From assembly GCA_020852715.1 (NCBI GenBank), contig JADZAE010000024.1, positions 1 to 46,418 on the forward strand: a stretch of 46,418 bases of DNA, written 5' to 3'. The stretch is from Deltaproteobacteria bacterium (GTDB lineage: Bacteria > Bdellovibrionota_C > UBA2361 > SZUA-149 > JADZAE01). Below, piece after piece: positions 26,119 through 36,598 of this stretch. Every line of letters starts with the position of its first letter. The stretch's first letter is position 1. The position numbers were made by a program, and so were the translations under genes. The notes beneath the pieces are model-generated. The model saw nothing but the letters and a program-made list of their open reading frames with translations, was not told where the DNA came from and ran no database searches.

Positions 26119-26122
<4 letters not shown>
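25211..26122 (+). CDS. rfbD: dTDP-4-dehydrorhamnose reductase
   Basis: 303 aa; start GTG with AAGGAG about 10 bases upstream. It reduces dTDP-4-keto-L-rhamnose to dTDP-L-rhamnose using NAD(P)H. RmlD-type SDR: LLVGACGMLAGHLIP (the usual GxxGQLG loop appears as GACGMLAG), INCAAYTAVDDAED, VHISSDYVYGG, the active-site Y..SK in YGHSKWLGDE, ILRTSWLHGLYGPNFV, and QIGSPTWAEWLA. The C-terminus KAPRPPYSTMNVSKLE is typical. Its stop overlaps manC by four bases. An epimerase (rfbC) is needed between rfbB and this step and must be elsewhere. Confidence 0.93.
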
Positions 26123-28251
<2,129 letters not shown>

Positions 28252-28252
<1 letters not shown>

Positions 28253-29241
28253 TGGGCGGTGCGATTATGAGAGCGTTGATTACCGGCGGGTATGGTTTTG
28301 TTGGTAAGCATTTAGCTAATCATTTGGTTAGCTGCGGCGATGATGTTGCAGTGACTTATCTTCCCGGCGTAGAGGTGCCGCAAGATAGAGATAGCGAGGA
28401 AAAGGGCATTCGGCTTCCTGCGGTTGTTCAGTCTTTTGCCTTGGATGTAGCGCAAAAAGACGCAGTCGAGCAGTTAATTGCCCTAACTAAGCCTGATGTA
28501 GTTTATCATTTGGCGGCTATTTCTTTTGTTCCCCAAGGGGAAAATGATAGCAGCAAGATTTACCAGGCGAATCTGATGGGAACTGTTCATTGTTTGGATG
28601 CGATAGCGAAAAAATCCCCCAGCACCAGGTTTTTATTGGTAAGTTCGGCCGAAGTTTATGGAGATCCGCTGGGTGGGAGTTTACCCTTAAATGAGCAAAT
28701 GCCACTAAGACCAATCAGCACTTACGGGGTTACTAAGGCCGCGGCTGAGCTAGCTGCTTATAAAGCGGCTATCCGCGAAGGGGTTTATACTGTGCGAGTA
28801 CGTCCATTTCCCCATATCGGGCCGGGGCAAAGTGATAGTTTTGCCATTTCTAGTTTTGCTAAACAGGTCGCCGAGATAGCTTTAGGTAAAAAAGAGCCAA
28901 AAGTTTTAGTTGGCAACTTGGAAGTAAAAAGAGATTATAGCGATGTTTCCGATATTGTTCGCGGTTACCGCGAAGCAGCGCTAAACGGGAAGCGAGGTGA
29001 TGTTTATAATTTATGCTCCGGAAAAAGCCTAACTATCGGCAGTATGTTGCAGGAGTTAATAAAGATTTCGGGCAAAGAAATTGAAGTTCAACCCGACCCG
29101 GCGAGAATGAGGGCCATAGATATACCCGATTCTTATGGTAGTTACGATAAGGCGCATAAGGATTTTGGCTGGAAACCGCGAATTGATCTTCTGGGGACTA
29201 TGCATAGTAACTTAGCCTATTGGGTGGAAATGCTTTCCTGA
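28252..29241 (+). CDS. rmd: GDP-6-deoxy-D-mannose reductase-like SDR enzyme (Rmd type)
   Basis: 329 aa. The frame opens at an ATG overlapping the gmd stop (TAATG); a second ATG at 28267 follows GGGCGGTG and is equally plausible. NAD-binding loop ALITGGYGFVGKHLANHL, VYHLAAISFVPQ, VSSAEVYGDPLGG, catalytic STYGVTKAAAEL, VRPFPHIGPGQSDSFAISSFA and VLVGNLEVKRDYSDVSD, which is the Rmd-type text. Rmd reduces the Gmd product to GDP-D-rhamnose. GDP-fucose synthase is a possible alternative but has a different text around the catalytic site. Position directly after gmd supports a GDP-D-rhamnose assignment; substrate specificity is inferred. Confidence 0.85.
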
Positions 29242-29274
29242 GGGAAGACAGGAGGTCGAAGCAGAGGAGAGGAC

Positions 29275-29874
29275 ATGAGTGTTAACATGTTGGTTATTAT
29301 TGGCCTCGTAATTGTGCTGACACTGATGGGAATATTTATTCTTACCTATCGCATTGGTGTTTGGCGCGAAGTTCAAAGTATGGCTACTGACTTACAGGCA
29401 TTCATGGATGACGTAAACGGGCGCTTAAACTCCATTCGGCCATATATTATTGATTATTTTAATACCTTACATAGTGAGGGTGATGAGTCCTTTGAAATGT
29501 TAAGTCTTACTGTTGCCTGTTTAAATGAGAGGACTAATACTATTAGCTCTTTATTAGAAAGCGGACGCTATAAAGATTTGAAGTTGGCGGCGCAGCTGAT
29601 TGGTGAGGATTTAGATTTACGGGATTATGCCCGAAGAACCGGAATTGAAATAAAAGGCAATATAGAAAGTCCGCTGGGAGCCGATAAATGGGATAGCGCT
29701 ATTGAGAAATCTTTTCAGGTTGTAGGGAAGACAGTGGCAAAAGCATCGGCGACTTCTGCCGTTTACCGGCGAACCAAAAGAAAGCGTACCAGCACAATTA
29801 CTGCTTTGATTAATGCCGGTATTCAGGGCATAACAATTAAAGGAAAGCCGGGATCTGATACGGAAGAAGGGTAG
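29275..29874 (+). CDS. Single-pass membrane protein of unknown function, paralog 1
   Basis: 199 aa. One N-terminal membrane helix (about 4-25, NMLVIIGLVIVLTLMGIFILTY), then a charged region RIGVWREVQSMATDLQAFMD, probably cytoplasmic. The conserved core runs LNSIRPYIIDYFNTLHSEGD, ACLNERTNTISSLLESG, LIGEDLDL and RTGIEIKG, with a basic, Thr/Ser-rich C-terminus (RRTKRKRTSTITALINAGIQ). The next gene is a clear paralog over nearly the whole length, about half identical by eye. AGAGGAGAG precedes the ATG. No known domain is recognised. It follows the GDP-sugar reductase by 33 bp, so a shared transcript is likely. Confidence 0.7.
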   Translation: MSVNMLVIIGLVIVLTLMGIFILTYRIGVWREVQSMATDLQAFMDDVNGRLNSIRPYIIDYFNTLHSEGDESFEMLSLTVACLNERTNTISSLLESGRYKDLKLAAQLIGEDLDLRDYARRTGIEIKGNIESPLGADKWDSAIEKSFQVVGKTVAKASATSAVYRRTKRKRTSTITALINAGIQGITIKGKPGSDTEEG

Positions 29875-29907
29875 TGGGGGCTTAATTAGCTGTTCGGTAA
29901 TGGTATT

Positions 29908-30489
29908 ATGGCATACTCTATTGTAATTATTTGTGCGTTGATTATTATTGCTGTGCTGATTGCAATGATCGGCATAGCTTATCGTAATAGTTACCGTAAA
30001 GATGTGCTCAGTATGGTGCGAGAGCTGGAAGCTTACTCGACAGAAACTTACAATCGTTTAAATAGCGTTCGACCTTATGTTTTAGATTACTTTAATACTC
30101 TTCATGCTGAAGGCGAAGAGTCCTATGAAGTGCTGAATGTGATTATTTCTTGCTTGGAAGAAAGGGTCAAATCCGTTTCTGAGCTGCTAGCCAGCGGTAG
30201 TTATGCAGATGTTAAAAGAGCAGCAATGCTCATTGGTGAGGATTTAGACCTGGATGAATATACTGAGCGAACAGGAATAGTTGTTAAAAGTAAGATTGCC
30301 CGCCGGCTTCCGGCCGAAAATTGGGAGAAAGTAATTGAAGAGCTGTTTCAGGCCATTGGTAAAAAACTAGCCAAAGCTTCTATCTCTTCCTCGACTTATC
30401 GCCACGTGCCTCGCAAACGGACAAGCACACTCAATGCCCTGATTGATGCTGGAATTAAGGGTATTACCGGGAAAAAACCTAATTCTTGA
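29908..30489 (+). CDS. Single-pass membrane protein of unknown function, paralog 2
   Basis: 193 aa. Same layout as its neighbour: an N-terminal helix (SIVIICALIIIAVLIAMIGI), then YRKDVLSMVRELEAY, the core LNSVRPYVLDYFNTLHAEGE, CLEERVKSVSELLASG, LIGEDLDL and RTGIVVKS, and the C-terminal PRKRTSTLNALIDAGIKGIT. Shared motifs RPY..DYFNTLH, LIGEDLDL and RKRTST point to a tandem duplication followed by divergence. The Shine-Dalgarno sequence is weak (GGTAAT). It is the last gene of the sugar string; the G+C-rich repeat begins soon after the stop. Function unknown. Confidence 0.7.
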   Translation: MAYSIVIICALIIIAVLIAMIGIAYRNSYRKDVLSMVRELEAYSTETYNRLNSVRPYVLDYFNTLHAEGEESYEVLNVIISCLEERVKSVSELLASGSYADVKRAAMLIGEDLDLDEYTERTGIVVKSKIARRLPAENWEKVIEELFQAIGKKLAKASISSSTYRHVPRKRTSTLNALIDAGIKGITGKKPNS

Positions 30490-30519
30490 TTTTGTTGATC
30501 CGTTCGTCGTAGACAGGTT

Positions 30520-30860
30520 GTGATCGCGGTGCCTGAGGCTTATACGCAAATCCATCAAAAGCGTTACTTCAGAGCAGCACGCGTCAGCGCCATCGGCCTA
30601 AAAAAATGCCGCGGGTGCCTGTGGCTCGCGACCCATGACGTCGGCGTAGCCGAGTCTGGGTCGCCAACGTTGAGAATGTCAGCTGTGGTGTGCGGCTAAG
30701 CCGCCAAATGCCGCGTGCCTGTGGTGCGCCGGCGACCCAGTCGTTCGCTGGTACTCACAACATGTTTCGCGCTCCACAAGCGCCGGTGAAATTATTTACG
30801 CCTGTGGCGGCAGCGCCGATAGTGTTGCAATAATTTACCACGAAGGCACTTTTTTACGAC
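30520..30860 (+). repeat. Family B G+C-rich hairpin repeat, copy 1
   Basis: A block far richer in G+C than its flanks, in the 414-bp gap before lptG. GCGACCCA (30628-30635) pairs with TGGGTCGC (30657-30664) around TCGGC/GCCGA. A second unit repeats AAATGCCGCG...TGCCTGTGG with a spacing of about 102 bp (30604 and 30706), and a third GTGCCTGAGG lies near 30530. The segment 30727-30777 (CGCCGGCGACCCAG ... GCGCTCCAC) recurs inverted at 46156-46206 with few mismatches. GGTGAAATTATT pairs with AATAATTTACC at about 30784-30842. No protein-coding frame is credible here, and no RNA family is recognised. Confidence 0.8.
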
Positions 30861-30903
30861 TTATGTATAAGACTCGGGGCATTTGCTGTCAGCCCTAGGG
30901 CAT

Positions 30904-32013
30904 TTAATAGTCGATCGTGGTGATGTAATAGGCGCCGAATAAACTAAACAAGATGTTGGTTGACCAGGCGCTTAGTGTTACCGGTAAAAGTTCAGCTGAG
31001 CCTAAAGATATACAGACAGCATGAACAATATGATAACCAAAACCAATCGTTACTCCAGCGAGGAAACTGGCAGTCAGTGTGCCTGATCGTGCCGGGGTTA
31101 AAGCAAAAGGAAAAGAGATTAATACGCAGATTAAGCTAACTAAAGGAAAAGCCAATTTGGCACTTTGCTGGGCAAGGTAATCTAATACGGGGACGCCATC
31201 GGCTTGTAGCTTTTCAATATAGCGACCTAATTCCTGATAACTCATTGTTTCCGGTTTTCGCTGCAGCAGATAAAAGTCCTTTGGCGTTTCCTTAATCGTT
31301 AGCGGTAACTGCGGATAATTATAGGCAGAAAAACTCAAATCCGGGGCAAAAATGGTTTCTGTGGCATCATACATTATCCAACCAACCTGAGAACTTTTCC
31401 AATAGACTACCGGAGTATCAATGCGGCGGGTGAGGGTGTTTTCCTTATTAAATTCAAAGATCGAAAGATTGTTAATTGAAGAATTGGTAGAATTATAAAA
31501 ACCAAGATTAAAATATTGTCTGCCCGAGCGGTACCAATAATTAGCGCGGCTGAACTTGCCGGTCTCTACTTTGCGTCGAATGTCGAGATTGTAAAGGTTC
31601 TCCACTTCCACTGTTGCCCAGGGAACAACAGTTTCGCTGAAAATGAGCATGAGGATAGAGATAAAGAGGCCTACTCCCAGTAAAGGAATAGCGACACGAA
31701 ATACGCTTAGTCCGCAAGCGCGGAGCGCCGTGATTTCAGTTAATTGCGACATTCTGCCCACCGTTACTAGGGTCGATATAAGTACGGCAACAGGCATCAT
31801 GAGCTGGACAATGAGGGGAATTTTATAAAGCAAGTAAAGAATCGTTTGCCCGAATGTAGCATTTTCCTTGATGAAGATGCGGCTGTGATCAAACAAATCA
31901 AAAATAAGAAACAAACTGATTGCGGTTACTAAACAGATAAATAAATTGATAAAAAATTGACGAATAACATAACGTGAAATAATTCCCGGAGAATATTGGC
32001 GTAAGTTAAGCAT
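30904..32013 (-). CDS. lptG: LPS export ABC transporter permease LptG
   Basis: 369 aa. With LptF and LptB2 it extracts LPS from the inner membrane for transfer to LptC/LptA and finally LptD. YjgP/YjgQ family: N-terminal ISRYVIRQFFINLFICL with membrane helices near 12-40 and 60-90, then YKIPLIVQLMMPVAVLISTLVTVGRMSQ and LTEITALRACGLSVFRV, the coupling-helix region. A periplasmic jellyroll region follows (about 130-265), then three more helices near 270-365 (FPLVSLICVLISFPFALTPA). It overlaps lptF by 8 bases, with lptF first. Assignment of F versus G rests on order and length and could be swapped. Confidence 0.9.
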   Translation of the reverse strand: MLNLRQYSPGIISRYVIRQFFINLFICLVTAISLFLIFDLFDHSRIFIKENATFGQTILYLLYKIPLIVQLMMPVAVLISTLVTVGRMSQLTEITALRACGLSVFRVAIPLLGVGLFISILMLIFSETVVPWATVEVENLYNLDIRRKVETGKFSRANYWYRSGRQYFNLGFYNSTNSSINNLSIFEFNKENTLTRRIDTPVVYWKSSQVGWIMYDATETIFAPDLSFSAYNYPQLPLTIKETPKDFYLLQRKPETMSYQELGRYIEKLQADGVPVLDYLAQQSAKLAFPLVSLICVLISFPFALTPARSGTLTASFLAGVTIGFGYHIVHAVCISLGSAELLPVTLSAWSTNILFSLFGAYYITTIDY

Positions 32014-33232
32014 CTTTTTTCTCCGGACTTAAAAGACCTAATTTAGCCAGGCCCCCTTGAATGGGGAGAACAAAAACATCACTGGCAGTCACCCAACGCT
32101 CGGCACAAATTTGCCTGTATAAATAGCCGGCTAAGAGAGCAAAGAGTAAATCAGGAATCCAAATTAGAGCCCAGGCCGGATAATTACCTTGTGCGGCAAT
32201 GGCATCAGCAACGGCCATTAAAATATAAAAAACAAAGATTAGAGAGATGCCCACAATGATGTTAGCCGTCATACCCCATTGTTTAGAACCGCGTGCCGGC
32301 TGTATGCCCAATGCCATGGCGACCAAGGCCACGCAGAGACACGAAAGAGGGAGCGCAAAACGATAATGAAATTCTGAAAGATAACGTCCTAGTTGCTGAC
32401 GTTCCTCTTCTTCCAGTTCGCCTTTGCCGCGTAAAGAATGGATAGAGTTATTTAATTCATGGAGATACATTTCCCGCGTTCTTTTGCCGCCGCGCAGAGG
32501 ATCGTCATCGGATAGTGTGTCTTGGTCAATATTGATGTTATTTACATCGAAAGTCGTATAGCGAAGGCTTTTGCCAAAGCCTTCTTGGATGCTGCCGTTG
32601 TAAAGGCGAATAAAAAGGGAGCGAGCAGCATTGTCGGCAAGGAGATGTCCATTTTTAGCAAGAAAGGTCCGCGGATTTTTCTCATCTTGGCGGTCAGCGA
32701 TAATCACGTTATCCATGCGCTTGGTTTCGTAATTGATATCCTGGGCATACATAGTGAGAGAGGAAAGCTCATTAAAGATACCGGCTACCAAACCTGAAGT
32801 GGCCTTATTTTTGGCAATTTGAAACATGCCGATATTTAGTTGATAAGTGGCATAAGGGCGAATAATCATCGCTACGGCAAATGTTAAGCCCGTGCATAAT
32901 CCGGCAAAGGCAAAGACAGGGATAACTAAGCGATGAATAGAAATACCAGACGCTTTAACTACGACCAATTCGCTATCTGCACTTAGGCGACCAAACGCAA
33001 GAATCAGAGCCAGTAGCAGGGACATCGGTATGGCAATTTCGAGAAAACGGGGAATGATATAGCTAAATAGTAAGATGATATCCAAAAGGGGGACATCCTT
33101 GTTGATCACCATATCCAGCAGCTTAAGGCTGCGAATTAAAAAAAGAATGCCGGTGAAAACAAATAAGCAAATAGAAAAAACGATAAGAACTTCACGGAAT
33201 ATATAGCGGTATAGTATAGGAATCTTTTGCAC
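32006..33232 (-). CDS. lptF: LPS export ABC transporter permease LptF
   Basis: 408 aa, YjgP/YjgQ family. LYRYIFREVLIVFSICLFVF begins the first helix; RFLEIAIPMSLLLALILAFG and LSADSELVVVKASGISIHRL match the LptF coupling region. A periplasmic beta domain (about 140-270) includes MYAQDINYETKRMDN and EGFGKSLRYTTFDV. The last helices start near FHYRFALPLSCLCVALVAMALG. It is the first gene of the lptF-lptG pair and is followed within 8 bases by lptG. The partner ATPase lptB and the lptC/lptA genes are not in this window, but lptD is (21566-24115). Confidence 0.92.
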   Translation of the reverse strand: MQKIPILYRYIFREVLIVFSICLFVFTGILFLIRSLKLLDMVINKDVPLLDIILLFSYIIPRFLEIAIPMSLLLALILAFGRLSADSELVVVKASGISIHRLVIPVFAFAGLCTGLTFAVAMIIRPYATYQLNIGMFQIAKNKATSGLVAGIFNELSSLTMYAQDINYETKRMDNVIIADRQDEKNPRTFLAKNGHLLADNAARSLFIRLYNGSIQEGFGKSLRYTTFDVNNINIDQDTLSDDDPLRGGKRTREMYLHELNNSIHSLRGKGELEEEERQQLGRYLSEFHYRFALPLSCLCVALVAMALGIQPARGSKQWGMTANIIVGISLIFVFYILMAVADAIAAQGNYPAWALIWIPDLLFALLAGYLYRQICAERWVTASDVFVLPIQGGLAKLGLLSPEKKDA

Positions 33233-33318
33233 TTAACAGTAACCGCTTCTATAACAGACAAGTTGACGAAAGCGGGCGGCAATTACTCAACAATTCCACC
33301 CGACCAAGCTATGGGCTG

Positions 33319-33516
33319 CTAGTTTAGCTTTCTGACGCGGTCCATATCTTTACGACGCTTTTTAAATGCTTCTTTTTCTTTTCTTTTCTTCTTCTCAGAA
33401 GGTTTCTCATAAAAGCGACGTGACTTTAATTCTTTAAAAATTCCTTCGCGGATGAGCTTGCGCTTTAAGACGCGCATTGCTTTTTCAAGATTTTGATTAA
33501 CGATAATTTCAATCAT
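33319..33516 (-). CDS. rpsU: 30S ribosomal protein bS21
   Basis: 65 aa from the ATG at 33516 (MIEIIVNQNLEKAMRVLKRK); the open frame extends 30 codons further upstream but that part is not bS21. The body has the family text, LEKAMRVLKRKLIREGIFKE and RRFYEKPSEKKKRKEKEAFK, and a basic Lys/Arg tail (KRRKDMDRVRKLN). It is part of the 30S subunit platform near the anti-Shine-Dalgarno end of 16S rRNA. No strong Shine-Dalgarno sequence precedes the ATG (GGTTGTATTTTTGCT). A TTTGGT/ACCAAA-type dyad lies upstream near 33627-33655. Downstream is lptF, on the same strand. Confidence 0.95.
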   Translation of the reverse strand: MIEIIVNQNLEKAMRVLKRKLIREGIFKELKSRRFYEKPSEKKKRKEKEAFKKRRKDMDRVRKLN

Positions 33517-34041
33517 AGCAAAAATACAACCAATCCTTTTGTAATTATTTAATATTTTATCCCAAACGGTGCCCGGCATATCACACACTTTGAGCCCAAA
33601 AAGCAAGTAAAAGGTCGAAATTCTATTGGTTTAACCAAACTTGATAAAGTTTGGCCATAACTCAATATGCTATAGGCAAAGAATAATATAAACAATTCAG
33701 GCTATTATAGTCGTTATTCTATGTAGAAAAGAAAGGGTAGAGTAAAGACCCTTCGCTATATGTGATCGACTGACTAGTAATACAACCATTTATCTCGGAG
33801 GGAACAAGCAGAGTTGGTCATTATTAGGCTTAGAGTTCTATCATAGTTTTGCTACATAATGCCCTTGAATTTAGATTTTATAAACGCCTTACCCCCCTGC
33901 GAGTATCCGTTCACGACTTATTAATATGCGAGAAAACAGCTACTTACAAAATATCAAAAAATAAAAATTTATACTTTTAAATAACCTGTAACCGTCGCGA
34001 TTTTGAGCCGAATACGAGGAAGACGAGTGGCGAGCACCAAT

Positions 34042-34177
34042 CGAGGGTCCTTATGCGACCCTTGTCAAAGGCTCTAGAAGAAAAGAACTCGTTATCCTCT
34101 CACCAAGAACCGAAATAACTCAGTAGTCTAGTGAACTACTCGCGGAGCAATTCGAGAGCCCAAAAGCGGCTCTCGAA
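34042..34177. other. Three hairpins in the 885-bp gap upstream of the 34402 gene
   Basis: Hairpins: CGAGGGTC/GACCCTTG (34042-34064, one wobble); AGTAGT/ACTACT (34122-34140); and TTCGAGAGCC/GGCTCTCGAA (34151-34177, perfect 10-bp stem, loop CAAAAGC). The rest of the gap 33517-34401 contains no gene I can support. A minus-strand open frame from 34120 to 34521 runs across these hairpins and into the next gene; it looks like chance. The region 33620-33960 is A/T-rich and may hold the rpsU promoter. No known RNA family was recognised. Confidence 0.5.
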
Positions 34178-34401
34178 CCACGATGTCTGACAAAGTAGTC
34201 GACCAAAAGCGTGAACGGTTCCCCCTGCGAACTTTGATAAAACAGTAGGCAGAAAGCGACAAATATTACAGAAATAAAGTGTTGCGGAAAGGGTTTACAT
34301 GGGCTGTAACGGACGCCGAAGTAAGTGCTAATTCCATCACTTTTAGCTGAGCCCGTGAAAGCTGGAGTTGGCTTTGATGTTGGCTGTATTTTGAGGGAAT
34401 T

Positions 34402-34809
34402 ATGAGTAGTAATAACGATGAGCTTTTTGATGCGGAACAATTGCTGAGAATGATTGAACAGCTTTGCCATACTTACAGCAAAGAAAGTAATGGCGGAGCA
34501 AAGTTTCCTGTGCCTTGGCATGGTATTTTATTGATAGTTGAGCAAGTGAGGCGCAAAATATCCAAAATAAGGGATAGAGCTGAAGTTGTTAGAACTGTTC
34601 AAGTAGAAGAGGATTACTTAGCGGGCATGGACAATGATGAATTTATCAGTGAGATTCAAGGTCAGAGCTCTATAGCTCGGCGGATTAAACCTTCTCCTGT
34701 TAAAATGCGGCAGGTCATTCGCCCCAGTGGAGAACATCGAGTGCGTGATTTGATGGCTGAGCTGCATAATGTTGATCAGCAGCGGGATTCACAAATTGAT
34801 TTAGACTAA
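34402..34809 (+). CDS. Small soluble protein of unknown function
   Basis: 135 aa, hydrophilic, no signal peptide or membrane segment. The N-terminus is helical (DELFDAEQLLRMIEQLCHTY); the middle has WHGILLIVEQVRRKISKIRD and a conserved-looking acidic stretch VEEDYLAGMDNDEFI. A basic C-terminal half follows (IARRIKPSPVKMRQVIRPSG, then HRVRDLMAELH). AGGGAATT is a good Shine-Dalgarno sequence. It precedes the TPR lipoprotein gene by 19 bp, so it is probably the first gene of that operon. I do not recognise it. Confidence 0.65.
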   Translation: MSSNNDELFDAEQLLRMIEQLCHTYSKESNGGAKFPVPWHGILLIVEQVRRKISKIRDRAEVVRTVQVEEDYLAGMDNDEFISEIQGQSSIARRIKPSPVKMRQVIRPSGEHRVRDLMAELHNVDQQRDSQIDLD

Positions 34810-34828
34810 AATTATTGGGTTTTAATAA

Positions 34829-36598
34829 ATGAAAAACATATTGATTTGCAGCTTATGCCTAATATTCTTTGCCTCATGTCACAATTTGCGGCCCAAGGGC
34901 GAAACAGTTGATGGTTTAGCCCAAGATGAGCAGCTGTTAAAACAAGATGAATTCGCAGCGATTGAACCATCCTCCAATGCTCACTATTATTTTCTGCGTG
35001 GCGAAATATATTATGCTGATGCCAATTTTACTGAAGCTTTAAGGTGGTATGAAAAGGCCTCTGCTTTACAGCAGGAGGAGTCACCGGCTCTTCGCTCGCG
35101 ACTTGTGCAGTGTTATGTGCGCACAGGGCAATTAGAAAATGCGCTAAACATAGTGGAACAGGCTAGCCAAAAATCCCCAAAAGATATTCCGCTAATGCAG
35201 CTAAAAGCTGAAATACTTTCGGCATTGCAAAGGCCGCAAGAGGCGATTAACACTTATCAAAAAATAATTGATGTTAATGCCAAAGAGGATGTAAGCGAGG
35301 AAATTTATGTTCTGCTGGCCAGCCTTTATGCCCAGGCCAATAAACTCGATCAGGGGCAGGCAGTGCTGACTGAGCTAATTAAGAAAAATCCTAAATCTGC
35401 TGCTGGCTATTACTATAGCGCCAAGTTTTTCGAGGCCGGTCGTAGTGTGCAGCAAGCTGATCGCGCTTACCGCAAAGCGTTGGAATTGGCCGGGGATAAC
35501 GAAGCGATGCAGCTTGATTATGTAAGATTTTTGGCTGCGCAAAAGCGTTACCGAGAGGCCGTAAAAATCTGTGATAAGCTAATTGCCAAAAACGCGGATA
35601 ATGTAGCAGCCAAAAAAGTTAAAGCTCAAATACTCTTAGCCGAAAAGAAGCCGGTGGAGGCAATTAAAGAGCTTGAGGAGCTTGGCGCCCAAGAGGATAA
35701 CCCCGCTGAGACGCGGATGAAAATTGCTTTAATTAAGCTTGATTCTCAGGATTACGACGGAGCGATAGTTGATTTAAAACTGCTCTTAGCTAAGGCGCCG
35801 GATATTGCGGCACTACACTATTATTTGGCTTTGGCTTATGCCGGACAGAAACATAATGATTTGGCCATGCAGGAATTAGATAAAATTCCTGTAAATGCCG
35901 AGATCTATGGTCAAGCCAAGCTCTACCAATTGTATTTGCATGAGCAGAATAAAAATTATCTGCAGGCTAAGCAAGTTTTGGAGCAGCTGATAGCTCAAAA
36001 ACCGGATAATTCTAAACTCTGGGTGCATAAGGCAGCAATAGAAAAAGAGCTCAAAGATATACCGGCGGCGATTAATTCCATCCGTAAGGCCCTAGAGTTA
36101 GAGCCGACCAATGATAGTTTGCTCTTTAGTTTGGCTATTTATCTTGATCAAAATGGCCAGGACGCGGAATCTTGGCAGATGTTGGAAAAGATAATTAGCA
36201 TCAATTCCAAAAACGCTTCCGCGCTAAATTATTTGGGCTATTCTTTTGCCGAGCAAGGTGTACACTTAGATCGAGCAATGGAGTTGATAAATGCTGCTCT
36301 GAAGATTGAGCCTAATAACGGCTATTATCTCGATAGTCGGGCCTGGGTATATTATAAGCAGGGGCTTTATGTTCAGGCCGAGGCAGATTTAAAGCGCGCG
36401 CTAACTACGGTCAATGATGATGCTGTCATACTTGAACACATGGCTGTTATTTTGCAGCAGCAAAAAAAATATGCTGAAGCTAAAACTTACGTAGATAAAG
36501 CGGCAGCTCACGTGGCTAGTTCTGAGGATGAAAACGTTGGACAAAGAATTAAAGCGTTAAGCGAAAAACTGGAAAAAGAATTAAAAGGCACTAGATGA
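34829..36598 (+). CDS. Lipoprotein with many tetratricopeptide repeats
   Basis: 589 aa. A signal peptide ends in FFASC, giving lipidated Cys17. From about residue 50 the protein is a long superhelix of at least twelve TPR units (for example SNAHYYFLRGEIYYADANFTEALRWYEKAS, DDAV-type pairs with the usual A/G-x-x-Y and P at the end). The last units contain NASALNYLGYSFAEQGVHLD, the text found in bacterial outer-membrane TPR lipoproteins that are adjacent to LolB-like genes in deltaproteobacteria. TPRs are protein-binding scaffolds; partners are unknown. Its stop overlaps the LolB-like gene (ATGA), so the two products are likely partners. Confidence 0.88.
   Translation: MKNILICSLCLIFFASCHNLRPKGETVDGLAQDEQLLKQDEFAAIEPSSNAHYYFLRGEIYYADANFTEALRWYEKASALQQEESPALRSRLVQCYVRTGQLENALNIVEQASQKSPKDIPLMQLKAEILSALQRPQEAINTYQKIIDVNAKEDVSEEIYVLLASLYAQANKLDQGQAVLTELIKKNPKSAAGYYYSAKFFEAGRSVQQADRAYRKALELAGDNEAMQLDYVRFLAAQKRYREAVKICDKLIAKNADNVAAKKVKAQILLAEKKPVEAIKELEELGAQEDNPAETRMKIALIKLDSQDYDGAIVDLKLLLAKAPDIAALHYYLALAYAGQKHNDLAMQELDKIPVNAEIYGQAKLYQLYLHEQNKNYLQAKQVLEQLIAQKPDNSKLWVHKAAIEKELKDIPAAINSIRKALELEPTNDSLLFSLAIYLDQNGQDAESWQMLEKIISINSKNASALNYLGYSFAEQGVHLDRAMELINAALKIEPNNGYYLDSRAWVYYKQGLYVQAEADLKRALTTVNDDAVILEHMAVILQQQKKYAEAKTYVDKAAAHVASSEDENVGQRIKALSEKLEKELKGTR

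Noticed and set aside
30367..30558. Minus-strand frame across the end of the second paralog
   Set aside because: It overlaps the well-supported paralog gene and then runs into the repeat; nothing supports it.
34120..34521. Minus-strand frame of 133 codons
   Set aside because: It overlaps a gene with a good ribosome-binding site and covers palindromic hairpins; composition is not protein-like.
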